NCBI GenBank assembly: GCA_963576475.1
Contig: OY754982.1
Coordinates: forward strand, 20,908,217 to 20,972,216
Direction: 5' to 3'
Source: Molanna angustata
Lineage: Eukaryota; Arthropoda; Insecta; Trichoptera; Molannidae
Length of the DNA: 64,000 nucleotides
Shown here: positions 10,439 through 20,299 of the stretch, in pieces
How positions within the stretch are numbered: position 1 is the stretch's first letter
How the letters are laid out: every line of letters begins with the position of its first letter
The notes under the pieces: generated by a model
The model's input: only the letters and a program-made list of their open reading frames with translations
What the model was told of the DNA's origin: nothing
Databases searched by the model: none
Program-made: the position numbers and the translations under genes

Positions 10439-10584
10439 CTATTGAATATGTCCAAATCTAATAGTAATTTAAGGAACATGAAATCCATTTTTTTGTATTT
10501 TTCATTAGTAGACTTTTTCATGTTGTCTATCGCACCAGGTACTGCATCTGGCGTGAGGATGCCATTGATAATGACACCTGCAAA
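10439..10584 (-). CDS. Arylalkylamine N-acetyltransferase, second identified exon
   Basis: Acceptor TTGTAG then TTTGCAGGTGTC; donor GTAAAT at 10438. It reads FAGVIINGILTPDAVPGAID, then NMKKSTNEKYKKMDFMFLKL and LLDLDIFNR. FAGVIINGIL fits the GNAT beta-strand 'xIVGVxLNG' of insect aaNATs. The alternative acceptor seven bases further in (TTGCAG|GTGTC) breaks the frame, so the TTGTAG site was chosen. 146 nt, phase 0 in, phase 2 out, matching the next exon. Confidence 0.8.
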
Positions 10585-11141
10585 CTACAATATGTCATAT
10601 GAATTAAATGTTTTACAAAATGTTTTTATTACTAATTTTGTAAGATTTGATTTATAAAATCAAATACTGATTTAGGTCCCACAAAGACTTATTTCATTTC
10701 ACAGGATGATTGTTTAGACTGATTTCATTTTATCAAACCCTATTATAGTATGAAGGCAAATAAATTTATTAATTTCATGAATAAATGTCTGAATCTTGTC
10801 AGAATTCGCAATATTGCACTTTTTGAAATACATGGAGGGAAAAGAAAATCATATCAAATAACATATGTCATACCATGTTTCTCATGAACTACGCAGAGAC
10901 AACTAAGTATAATTTTTTTTCTTTATGTAGGTACATTTTTTGCTCATTCACATTCATTCCGAACATGCTTATTTGGTCTTTTTGTTTCTTACATATGTTT
11001 TAGTCAAAATATAATTCACATTGGCATTCCAATAATTTCTTGTTTCACTCACTCCTCTTTTAGCTTTATCCATTTTCACTGTCAGTTCTTCCACATAGCC
11101 AAATTATCATAAATACATGTGTAATAATAATATTTGAATAC

Positions 11142-11346
11142 TTTTCCATTGTGCAATGCCACCATAGAGATCCCTTCTTGAATGCTGTTGAAGTATACTT
11201 TGTCTAGTTCCACCGGAGGTTTCCCTTCACCTATAAGCCCTGCTGCCTTGTACAGAGGAACATCATAGTAAGAAATGGTTCTTAGGTGATGCATTATTTC
11301 ATCATGTCTATTTTCTGTGACAGGCTCAAAGGTAATGCCATGCAAC
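11142..11346 (-). CDS. Arylalkylamine N-acetyltransferase, N-terminal part (first coding exon not found)
   Basis: Acceptor TATTATAG at 11347, donor AAA|GTATTC. It reads LHGITFEPVTENRHDEIMHH, LRTISYYDVPLYKAAGL, KPPVELDKVYFNSIQEGISM, VALHNGK. The pattern (x-I-x-F-x-x-V...E-x-I...F...EPLxxAxGL...SIxxGxSxxA) is the usual start of insect aaNATs. The four exons sum to about 218 residues, so only a handful of N-terminal residues are missing. That short exon must lie upstream beyond about 11.4 kb, but I could not identify it. Confidence 0.78.
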
Positions 11347-11474
11347 CTATAATATAAGGAAAGAAAAAATAAGAGAACGCACATCAATTACTGAAACAAT
11401 GAACCGTATCGCTAGGCTGAAATTACTGAAATGACATGTAGCAAAACAGAGAGATCGACAGTCAAACTTCGGGA

Positions 11475-11880
11475 TCAGGTAGAGTGTTTGTCGTGCAGAA
11501 GCGAGCACTTAGAGCACTGTTTGGTATGAGTCCTAGAGACTTGTGTAGAACATTTTTTTGAGAACAGGGTATTTTAACTATGACCTGTGCATTTGTCCTC
11601 GAATGTTTGCTGTATGCGCATAGAAACTTGTATAAAACACCTTGAACTCATGAATAAGATACGAGAAAAAAATAATTGATTCGTACACCTGGGCACAAAA
11701 TAAACAAGGTGTCAAAGAGTTTTATTTGTATGAGCGTACGACTATACAACAATCTTCCAGCAAATATGAAATCACTGGATGCTTTGGGTTTCAAGAGAGA
11801 GGCTAAAAAGTATCTTGTTAACAGTGCTTTTTACTCTACTGACGAGATACTAAACATCAATCAAACTCATCTGTGATATT
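11475..11880 (+). mobile_element. Non-LTR retrotransposon C-terminal fragment with one frame break
   Basis: Reads GRVFVVQKRALRALFGMSPR, then a stop/frameshift near 11560, then LTMTCAFVLECLLYAHRN. Further on, IRTPGHKINKVSKSF, SVRLYNNLPANMKSL and FKREAKKYLVNSAFYSTDE end at TGA. This is the standard tail of insect Jockey/CR1-like reverse transcriptases. Located upstream of, and divergent from, the N-acetyltransferase exons. Confidence 0.8.
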
Positions 11881-12212
11881 TGTGAATACTAACCTACTAA
11901 TTAACTAACTATTATGTATGTGTATTTGTTTGGTTTGTCATCCCTGACTTTGTTCGTGTATTCTTTCTGCTTTTTCAATGCCATGTACCTTCCTTTTATC
12001 TTAAATAATTGTTAATTGGACATGGTGCTGGTAGGACAATTTACAACCTTCTAGCACTGAATTTTTCTCTTCTTTTTATTCTGAATTGCTTATTTTGTAT
12101 CTATAATTTTTTTTCTCTTTAAAATATTCATTCTCTAATATGTTATCTCTGTAATCTGTTGAACCATGTTATCATGTAATTTCAATATATCATATTGATT
12201 ATTGTGACCATA

Positions 12213-12575
12213 ATATTATGAACTATGTGCCTTTTCTGTAACGATGAACTCAAGTGTTATGTAAAGAATCTATGGGGGGATAAAATACAATGATCAGAGT
12301 TCTGAGCGTGGGGACGCCCTCAGAAAAAATGGACATATGATTTCATCTCAGTCATTAGAAGAGGGTGGATTAGAAAGACATAGGGAAATGGAAGTCATTA
12401 GAAAAGGCCTACAACCAGCATTGGAGGGAAGGCTAAGAATGAAGAAGATGTCTAATAGTTGTTTGTACCAAGGCGTACATTAAATCAAATAAGCACCCAT
12501 TCAAAGCTCAAATACTCAAGTGGTACCACGCTGAAAGACACTATTGTTTTTTATGATAGTTGACTATTGATCAGA
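12213..12575 (+). repeat. 363-bp direct repeat, copy 1
   Basis: Nearly identical to 13852-14214, with the same length and the same two ends; I count about four to five substitutions. Inside, one frame reads GRPQKKWTYDFIS, then GWIRK and KAYNQHWREG with interruptions. This resembles the 3' coding end of an RTE-like element. Confidence 0.9.
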
Positions 12576-12639
12576 TCATTATTTTATTGCACCGAATGGT
12601 TTCAAATATATTTTTTTATACAAAATGAGTTTATATTGT

Positions 12640-13335
12640 TTAAAAGGGTACCTGTTCGATTGTCGATGTCGATATACCTATGACCGTTGACGATAACACA
12701 TGTTTGTATACCTATCTTGGCACTATGTATGGTAACAAATGACAAAAATGTCTCGACAGAAATCAAACGTCGAATAGTGGCCGCAAAACGATGTCACTAT
12801 AGGTTGCAGGAACTCAGGAAGTCTCGTCACCTCACCAGAAAAACCAAAGTCCTCCTTTATAAGACTCCAGCCATTACTCTCATATGGATCTAAATTCTAG
12901 GCAATAACTAAAACTAATGAAAGAGTCCTGGAAACTTTTGAAAAGAAGGTACTTAGAAGGATCTTCAGCTCGATTTGTGACAACGGAGAGTGGCGTATCA
13001 GATACAACCAGGAACTGTATGATCTATACAAGGATCCTACCATCTTGAATGAAATAAAATTCAGAAGACTCTGATGGGCCGGATACATCCAGAAAATGAG
13101 CGAAGATGACGTCTCAAGACGAATTATGAATGGTGTACAGGGGGGACGAAGAAGAATTGGAAGGCCGAAGCGTCGATGGCTGGACGAAGTGAAGGATGTA
13201 AACAACATGGGCATCCATAACTGGCGTAATGCATCACAATACCAACAGTCATGTAGACTCTGTGCTCTGCAGGAAACTAAGATCCGACCTGGGTTGTACA
13301 TAGAGTCACAGATAGATATGAGAATTCTTGTATGA
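12640..13335 (+). mobile_element. Non-LTR retrotransposon C-terminal region, broken
   Basis: Reads VTNDKNVSTEIKRRIVAAK, LTRKTKVLLYKT, then a frame change, then RVLETFEKKVLRRIF, CDNGEWRIRYNQELYDLYKD, FRRL*WAGYIQKM, GRPKRRWLDEVKDVN and NWRNASQ. This is a recognisable RTE-like thumb and tail with at least one stop (at about 13074) and a frameshift near 12890. The same family occurs on the minus strand at 28.24-28.61 kb. Lies between the two copies of the 363-bp repeat. Confidence 0.85.
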
Positions 13336-13851
13336 TATGAAACTATGTTTGAGGAAAAATATTTCTATAGATATACCAAAAAAACTCATATCTTCGTTTA
13401 ATATGAGACCTAATTTTATTACGACTTTGAATAAAAAAATACAGTTGAAATGAAACATTACACTAATATACATATTTTTTATTTATTTTTTATTTGTTGG
13501 TAAATTCACAGAATATATTACATAACGTTGTTCACAACATAATTTTTAAAATATAAATGTATTCCGATCACAAATTTACACGTAAAATATTACGAATTTA
13601 ATGCTTGGTACAAAATGTATTGACTACCTACGTTGATAGAGGAAGTAACAATAACAATAAATCAATTTAAAATAAAGTAAGACAGAATACTTAAATACAA
13701 TAATTATTCAGAAAACAAATCATAACAAATTGAGTAAGTAAAATAAGTAGAAAAATGAAGATGCACAATCTTTTCAAGACTTATGTCAGGAATTTCATCA
13801 TGTATAAAAGATATGAAAGAGAAAAAAAATGAAGTTTAATTAGTAATTTTC

Positions 13852-14214
13852 ATATTATGAACTATGTGCCTTTTCTGTAACGATGAACTCAAGTGTTATG
13901 TAAAGAATCTATGGGGGGATAAAATACAATGATCAGAGTTCTGAGCGTGGGGATGCCCTCAGAAAAAATGGACATATGATTTCATCTCAGTCATTAGAAG
14001 AGGGTGGATTAGAAAGACATAGGGAAATGGAAGTCATTAGAAAAGGCCTACAACCAGCATTGGAGGGAAGGCTAACAATGAAGAAGATGTCCAACAGTTG
14101 TTTGTACCAAGGCGTACATTAAATCAAATAAGCACCCATTCAAAGCTCAAATACTCAAGTGGTACCACGCTGAAAGACACTATTGTTTTTTATGATAGTT
14201 GACTATTGATCAGA
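13852..14214 (+). repeat. 363-bp direct repeat, copy 2
   Basis: Second copy of the unit at 12213. Visible differences include GGGGATGCC for GGGGACGCC, GCTAACAATG for GCTAAGAATG, and GTCCAACAG for GTCTAATAG. Copies are 1,639 bp apart start to start. Confidence 0.9.
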
Positions 14215-15900
14215 AATGTATTATTTGCAACTAAGGAACCTTGAAATTAAAATGTGTAGTAAAGAATATAATTGAAATTCTTATTATCATAATAATAAGA
14301 AATGACTTCTTTATTTCACAAAAATCAATAGTTTCAGCTTTTTTGGTTAACCTTTGACTTGATTTTGGTCAAAGCCAAATGTGCTTTTTTTGACTGAAGG
14401 TAGCCGAAACTGAAGCCGGACGCATTCGGTCAATCATGCACTAATAATCACATTTATTGTCTGAAGAAAATTATTGTATGCTCCTGCATTGAAGACATTG
14501 AACTTTAATTTAATTTATCACCAATTTATTTCTGTTTTTATGTTATGAGAATTATAAACACAATTGAAAATAAAAGCTTTTAATTTTTACCTTCGTATTT
14601 GACTGAAGGATCTATGAGTTTTTCTCAAAATTTTAAACATTTTCAGTCGCTTATATTTTTATACTAATTCTGTTGAATACCTTCTCACTTTTATATTATT
14701 TAAAAAAAAAATCTAAACAGAGATCGTAGCAAAATGGGCACACTGTACTTTACAAAGCTAAACATACACTAAATTAAGAACATTATACTCTAAGAATAAG
14801 TATAACATTTATGATGTTTATTTTATGATAAGGAAATGAGCTATCTGTTTGAATTCTCTCACTTTCCCACTGAATTTGGATACCAATAAATAAGGAGGTT
14901 GTTTTGTTAAATTAATATTCATTTTATATTATGTAATTATGAAAAATATAAAATTAGGTTTAGATTTACATTATATATGAGAGAATTATATAAAATTGAG
15001 GAAATTAAATAATGTAAGATTTTTATAATACAATTAATATAAGTTCTTACATTACAATGGTTAGTATAAAATTGTTAGGTACAGAATCGTAAAAGGTTTT
15101 CTGGATAGGGTAACCAACAATGTCTCTGTCGCATTGTATTTTTAAAACAGTGAATTTAGTTAATCATCAATGCTTGTTTTGGTCTGTTTGATTGATAAAA
15201 AATGATTCATACAAATAAAAATGAACATACATATTTTGCAATAAATATGTTTTCATTCCTTTCATTAGGTAACAGTTGTATTGAGTAGCAACATTTTTAA
15301 TACACATAAAAATTAGATTTTTCACTACCTAACAATTTCAATCAAAAGAAAATGAAGTAGGTATATGAAAGGTGTTTTTTTTCCAACAGAATATGTTCAG
15401 TTATCTTCATTGTATTCATAAATTAAACATTGTTATCACTTACTGTTGATCATACCTGTGTAATAACTTAATTCTTATTATTATATTATTAATTTGAATA
15501 CATAATCAAATGTAGGAAAGTGTAAATAAAATAATACATACCTTAGCAAGATTGTGCATTCGTTACATTCTTTAAAACATAAAACTTTTTTCATCAAAGT
15601 TATTTTCAAATAAGTATATAGGTACCTACATTCAATTAAAACATTCTCAATTTTTTAAAACTCACGTTTAATCTCTATTGATATTTCTTTTTTTATCTGT
15701 AGGTATTATATTATACTAGATTTCTTTCTCAGTGATTCTTTGGAATAATGTGAAATGTTTGTATCAAAATAATTTAAATGTTATTTTTAGCATTTGTGTC
15801 CTTAGGTAATTATTGTTCAACTTTTCACTGTATGTGAATATGGGAAAGTTCCAGAAATAATATGAATTAATATTTATTAATTGCACATATATCATAATAT
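14215..15900. other. Spacer without recognisable gene
   Basis: AT-rich DNA. No open frame with family resemblance, no splice-consistent exon and no RNA gene was seen on either strand. Confidence 0.5.
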
Positions 15901-15902
15901 AC

Positions 15903-15990
15903 CTACTGACTACAGTATAAATCTAGGTGAAAATGTGCTTAGCACGAAACTGGTTGTAGTCTAAATAAATAGTGGAATTAAGTTATAAAC
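15903..15990 (+). ncRNA. Possible degenerate hammerhead-ribozyme remnant (Penelope-like terminal repeat?)
   Basis: GACTAC (15908-15913) pairs with GTAGTC (15956-15961). Between them lie TGA-rich core-like bases (GTGAAAA, 15927-15933), a perfect GTGC/GCAC hairpin (15935-15938 with 15942-15945), GAAA (15946-15949) and ACTGGTT, which fits a very short third stem followed by a cleavage-type GUU. Order and spacing match a type I hammerhead, but the core differs from CUGAUGA at two positions (C3 and G8), so it would be inactive. It is followed by AAATAAATAGTGGAATTA, echoing the 35-kb palindrome. Confidence 0.35.
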
Positions 15991-16334
15991 GTTTTTTCTA
16001 TTCTTAATGTTCATTAAATTTTTTAAGAAAACAGTATAAATCTGCTTATCGGATTTAATTTCTCAGACAGGAAATTGATAAAACAAATTTCCTAGTGAAA
16101 AATTATCATTAAGAAAAATTATGATTTTATACGATCTTGTGAATCTCCAAGAATGAAAGGAGAGAATCACTGTAAAACTATATCCTTAAAACCAAAATGT
16201 ACTTAATGAACTCATTCTTTCACAAACAACCAAAAAGACGATGGACATGGTTAAGTCTGAATGGAAAAAATCAAATGATATAGATTTCATTATTAGTGAC
16301 AAGAAATAATTAGGTGTGTATCAAATAAATTCAG

Positions 16335-16495
16335 CATTTCAAAAAAAAAAAAACTAAGGAAGGCTATTCCATAATCTTGCTGATTGTACTTTGAAAGAAG
16401 AGCTGGAATTTCCGTATTGTGGATAGGGATGGATAGTGTTGTGCGTTCAGCAGATCGGAGTGGAAGTTTATTTAGGCAATCGAAACAAAACAAAA
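16335..16495 (-). mobile_element. Non-LTR retrotransposon C-terminal remnant
   Basis: The minus strand reads QYGNSSSSFKVQSARLWNSLP, the SARLWNSLP box near the end of many Jockey-like polyproteins, with upstream stops. The downstream part ends in a poly(T/A) run. Confidence 0.6.
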
Positions 16496-16964
16496 AATGA
16501 AAAATTAAACAAACTAAACCATTCTCAGCAAATAGATAACGAAAATCAGCTCATAATTATGAATAATGTATGCTTAGTCAATCTAGGTTGTAAATAAGAA
16601 ACTACACGCATGGGCATAGAATAAAGATATATATACTGTAATAGAAAGGAAACTCACATACTCACTATGAAGACAAAGTTTTAACACCATCTGTAGATTG
16701 AGGTACAAAGTTTTTTCTAAATCAATGTAATATGCACCTACCAAAATATTGATAATTTTATGATATTTTTTATTTTGTGAGGGCATTGGAAAGAAAGATA
16801 TAGGTATTGTTGAAATTATTTATTTTTAATAAATTTTATTTTTTTCATACAAATTGAAATTATGTCTGGATATAAAACAAAAAAATATTAAATATATTGT
16901 GACTAAATTAATTTCATTACCAATAAGTACTTTTACATAAATAGTATTTTTATCATTAGTATTT

Positions 16965-17380
16965 ATTTATTTATTGTTGTTAATACACAAAACATTTTGT
17001 CCTTATTTAGGTTAATTATGTAACGCCCTACTAGGCTAAACCTGTTCTGGGGGTGTCACTTTTATAAAATCGGTTAGAAAAATTATTGATACATAGAGGA
17101 TTCACAATATATATGGTGCACAGAGGTTAAAAGTTACTTTCAAATAGTTAAAATAAGATTACAATAGATTATAAAGTAAAGTTTGAGATTAATTATTATA
17201 AGAAATAAAAAAAAAATAAAAATGTAAAATAAATGAAATACAAGTCAGCTTAAATATAAGAAATGAAACAAAGAAAAAATTTAATACAGGAAATAAAAGT
17301 TCAAGTCAGATGGGGTGGACAACCTCCTCAGCATAGAGCCTGCCCGAAGAAATTAGCCATTTTTTTTGTAAGCGCTCGAT
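16965..17380 (-). mobile_element. Retroelement 3' end carrying the conserved stem-loop and AATA tail
   Basis: On the minus strand a faint coding end (about 17300-17370, reading GGCPPHL) is followed by AT-rich sequence. A stem-loop follows at 17056-17023 (ACACCC...AGAACAGGTTTAGCCTAGT...GGGCGT), and an AATAAATAAATAAAT tail at 16977-16964. The loop is shared with the other tails at 31.6, 35.28, 38.67 kb and in the satellite. Confidence 0.6.
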
Positions 17381-17386
17381 AAATAT

Positions 17387-18222
17387 TACTAAAAAAATAA
17401 GCCCTCGTTCAATGATAAATGAAATCATTATCAAGTATACATACAAAAATTAAAAAGCAACATTATAACAATACAAAAATGCATACAGTAGGTATATTAT
17501 TAATAAAACTATACAGTATCCATTTCAACATTGAACGAGGGTGATTTCCCTCCACTCTCCCGCACAAAAAGTGCTCTCTTCAAAATAAATAAATAAGTAA
17601 GACTACATAGATTTTTTACAAGGGGCCTCGATAAATATTACTAAAAAAATAAGCCCTCGTTCAATGGTAAATGAAATCATTATCAACTATACATACAAAA
17701 ATTAAACGGAGCATAAGTGCTCCGTTTATTCTATTCCCTGCCATAACTCTTCTTTCAATATCTTTATCAGGTCTTCCATTCCGTTCAAACATACTCCCCA
17801 AATATAAATATTCCTAAACTTGTTCTAGCCATTCGTTCTCTACTTTTATCATACATGCAGTTATATTTTTAGTCTTTTCAAATACATTATCAACTATACA
17901 TACAAAAATTAAAAAGCAACATTATAACAATACAAAAATGCATACAGTAGGTATATTATTAATAAAACTATAAAGTATCCATTTCAACATTGAACGAGGG
18001 TGATTTCCCTCCACTCTCCCGCACAAAAAGTGCTCTCTTCAAAATAAATAAATAAATATGTAAGACTACATAGATTTTATACAAGGGGCCTCGATAAATA
18101 TTACTAAAAAAATAAGCCCCCGTTCAATGGTAAATGTAATCATTATCAACTATACATACAAAAATTAAAAAGCAACATTATAATAATACAAAAATGCATA
18201 CAGGAGGTATATTATTAATAAG
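17387..18222. repeat. ~252-bp tandem repeat, about two and a half units, with an insertion
   Basis: Units begin with CGATAAATATTACTAAAAAA at 17387, 17639 and 18092. Each holds TAAGCCCTCGTTCAATG, later ACATTGAACGAGGGTGATTT (these two are inverted to each other) and CCTCCACTCTCCCGC. The second unit is lengthened by about 200 bp (17706-17888). The last unit is cut off near 18222 and merges with the last exon of the THAP gene. Confidence 0.9.
17707..17888 (-). mobile_element. Retrotransposon fragment inserted in the tandem repeat
   Basis: The minus strand reads VFEKTKNITACMIKVENEWL, then YLYLGSMFERNGRPDKDIER and RVMAGNRINGALM. This is an internal piece of an RTE-like reverse-transcriptase thumb. 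It is flanked on both sides by the same ~29 bp (CATTATCAACTATACATACA plus AAAATTAAA). At its plus-strand left edge is a perfect 10-bp palindrome (AAACGGAGCA/TGCTCCGTTT with TAAG between). No poly(A) tail. Confidence 0.75.
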
Positions 18223-18302
18223 AAAACTATTATGTAATGTATATATGGTAATTCTTCTGCAATCCAAAGTCAAATCCAGACAAGATGAACCACGAGCACT
18301 AC
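18178..18302 (-). CDS. THAP-domain gene, last exon
   Basis: Acceptor TTGTTTCAG at 18303. It completes a glycine codon with exon 3 and reads GSARGSSCLDLTLDCRRITI, YTLHNSFLINNIPPVCIF, VLL, stop at 18178-18180. The last ~15 codons lie in the truncated third unit of the tandem repeat, so the C-terminus appears to be recruited from repeat DNA. No domain seen. With this exon the four coding exons total 546 nt, exactly 182 codons. Confidence 0.68.
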
Positions 18303-18829
18303 CTGAAACAATAGAAAATGATAAATTAATATAAGTAAACAAGTTATTTTTTTTAGACGTTTTTGGCAACAAATTGCAGCTTTTACTTTCACTTGATCCA
18401 CTACAGTTTCTTCTTCCCAGTTAAAATCAAATTGATTTGTTTACACCATGTGTATACATACAAACGAATAATCAAGTCAACAATGAAATCAAATACCCCA
18501 TCCCTATGTATTATGCAATTTAAAAATGAAGAATTTAATTTTGAATAAACTATTGTCTTTAGGTGTCTAGATACATTAAATTTATAGCATATACCTGGCA
18601 AATGCTCTTTACAAATTTTAATGATAAATTATTTAGTAAAATAAAATGCAATAAACGCACCAATCAAGCCTTTAATTGGGAATAATTCACCCATACAGAT
18701 ACTTAACATAACATATGTATGTTTATTATTAATATATATTTTTATAATATTATTATGTTTTCATTTTTGTATGCGCCATGTTAAATCAATATTGTCCTGA
18801 ATCTATTATCGAAATAATTGTAAACATAC

Positions 18830-18925
18830 CTATTGGGTTTGTAGAGCATGAAGGCTCTACAAATTCACATGTAGCGGAAGATGTTTCTGCAAATTTACCA
18901 CCAGATTCAGAAGTGACTGAACAAT
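18830..18925 (-). CDS. THAP-domain gene, exon 3
   Basis: Acceptor TTTTTCAG, donor GGTATG. It reads NCSVTSESGGKFAETSSATC, then EFVEPSCSTNPIG; rich in S, T and E, probably a flexible linker. Enters and leaves in phase 1. A small inverted repeat (TTTGTAGAGC...GCTCTACAAA) lies in the exon. Confidence 0.7.
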
Positions 18926-19400
18926 CTGAAAAATAAAAATATTGTGTCTTTAATCACATATACTACGCTGGGGAGCGAGGAACAAACCTGGCTATGAATC
19001 TTTATGCCAAATTAATAGCTTTATCAATGAATCAGATTAAATTTTGCCAGAAGCGATTCTTGCAAATACATATAACACCAAAATTCAAATACTGTCCAGT
19101 GACCTAATATTGTTTTCTATTTACACAAATATATTAAGTGATAGAAGGTATAACCTTACTTACTTGATTGTTAACGTTTTTAAAAACAAAAATGATAATT
19201 CCTAGTATGTAATATATTTTTTTAAATAAAATAACGTTATTTTGTTGTATTTAATTAAATTTGATTTTGTTACATATTTCAAGCATTTATAATGCATATT
19301 ATCTCAATAATTTCTTGTTGGATATAATCCGGCCTCTAATTATAAGATTAAAAAAAATAGAAATAAGTAAGAGAATTATAAAAATGATACAAGTACTTAC

Positions 19401-19478
19401 TTGAAATGTTAAAAAATGTTCCCGTATTTTTTTGGGGGTAAAAGAAAACATTTTCCCTGGTCGGCTCTTTATTGAATC
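19401..19478 (-). CDS. THAP-domain gene, exon 2
   Basis: Acceptor AATTTGCAG, donor A|GTAAGT. It reads GFNKEPTRENVFFYPQKNTG and TFFNIS without stops in the only phase that fits exons 1 and 3. No domain. 78 nt, phase 1 in and out. Confidence 0.72.
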
Positions 19479-19532
19479 CTGCAAATTGAAAAAACTAACA
19501 TTATATTTATTATAACATTTTATTACTAACAT

Positions 19533-19690
19533 TGTCGGCCTTTGTGGCCCAGTTGGTCTCCTGAGATATCTGACACATGAGCCAAAGGTCCCGGGTTCGA
19601 TTCCCGGTGGAGACACAGTTTTATAAATGTGTGCACAGTCTGGCTCTGTGAGCCGATAAATAATAATAATTACACGTGGAAAATAATAAC
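19533..19690 (+). mobile_element. tRNA-headed SINE, family 3
   Basis: Begins GTCGGCCTTTGTGGCCCAGT with an A-box-like TGGCCCAGTTGG and an excellent B box (GGGTTCGATTCCCGG) at about 19591-19605. A tRNA-unrelated body and a short AATAATAAT tail follow (about 19665). Inserted in intron 1 of the THAP gene, antisense to it. A minus-strand sister is at 45.6 kb. Confidence 0.8.
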
Positions 19691-19748
19691 ACAATTAAAT
19701 AATGCCACAATCTGAATAACATAATAATAATTAAGAAAATGTAGGTAC

Positions 19749-19998
19749 CTGGTAATCCTATTGCTGGAACTGAACAATATAAAAGCCGACCACCTGCAGG
19801 CAGTGCATTCTCTTGAGAGAAATGTGCGTTGCAAACAACAAATCTATTGTAAATTTGCCTCTCATCTAGTCCAATGAATTTGGTGTTTTGGATTCTATTT
19901 TTCCATTCCTCAAACACGTGCTTATGTTTTATTGGAAAGCGATGCAGTGGTTTTTCATGTAGTTTGCAATCTGGCACACAACAAATACTAGGCATGAT
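19749..19998 (-). CDS. THAP-domain protein, first coding exon
   Basis: ATG at 19995-19993, three bases after a 3' splice site (CTTTACAG|ATC), so a non-coding 5' exon lies upstream. It reads MPSICCVPDCKLHEKPLHRF, HKHVFEEWKNRIQN, QIYNRFVVCNAHF, then NALPAGGRLLYCSVPAIGLP. This is a C2CH THAP zinc-binding fold: cysteines at residues 5/6 and 10, a CxxH pair (CNAHF), the conserved P and W between them, and SVPAIGLP in place of the usual AVPTIF box. THAP domains bind DNA and are also found in P-element transposases; no transposase body follows here. Donor CCAG|GTACCT. Confidence 0.85.
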
Positions 19999-20127
19999 CT
20001 GTAAAGTATTTATTTAGTTATTAATCAAAATTACAAAAATCAACGCAACTTGTTCACGAAACTTCAAACATGAGCCAGCCAAGACCAATATTTGTACTGT
20101 ACTTAATAGAAAACAAAATTTACTTAC

Positions 20128-20280
20128 GGAAATGCTGTTAATTATAAACTTCCTTAGAAAAAATAACACAAACAAGTCACAGTAATGTTATTAAACATAA
20201 AATTTGCTCGAAATGGTAAGAAAACACAGTACAAACGTCACGAATCACCACGAATCAAAACAAACAAAGCAACCGAAAAT
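20128..20280 (-). promoter_or_regulatory. Possible 5' untranslated exon and promoter region of the THAP gene
   Basis: A good minus-strand donor (ATTTCC|GTAAGTAAA) at 20127 would splice to the acceptor at 19999. The exon would extend upstream to about 20280, where sequence with several CACGAAT/ACGTC-type words lies. The start of transcription cannot be fixed by reading. Confidence 0.4.
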
Positions 20281-20299
20281 TCCGCTTGACTTTGATTTA

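Noticed and set aside
12897..13301. Minus-strand frame of 134 codons
   Set aside because: Antisense shadow of the retrotransposon fragment on the plus strand, whose motifs are clear.
19560..19610. A tRNA gene in the THAP intron
   Set aside because: B box is good but the acceptor ends do not pair, and a second copy with the same flank exists at 45.6 kb.
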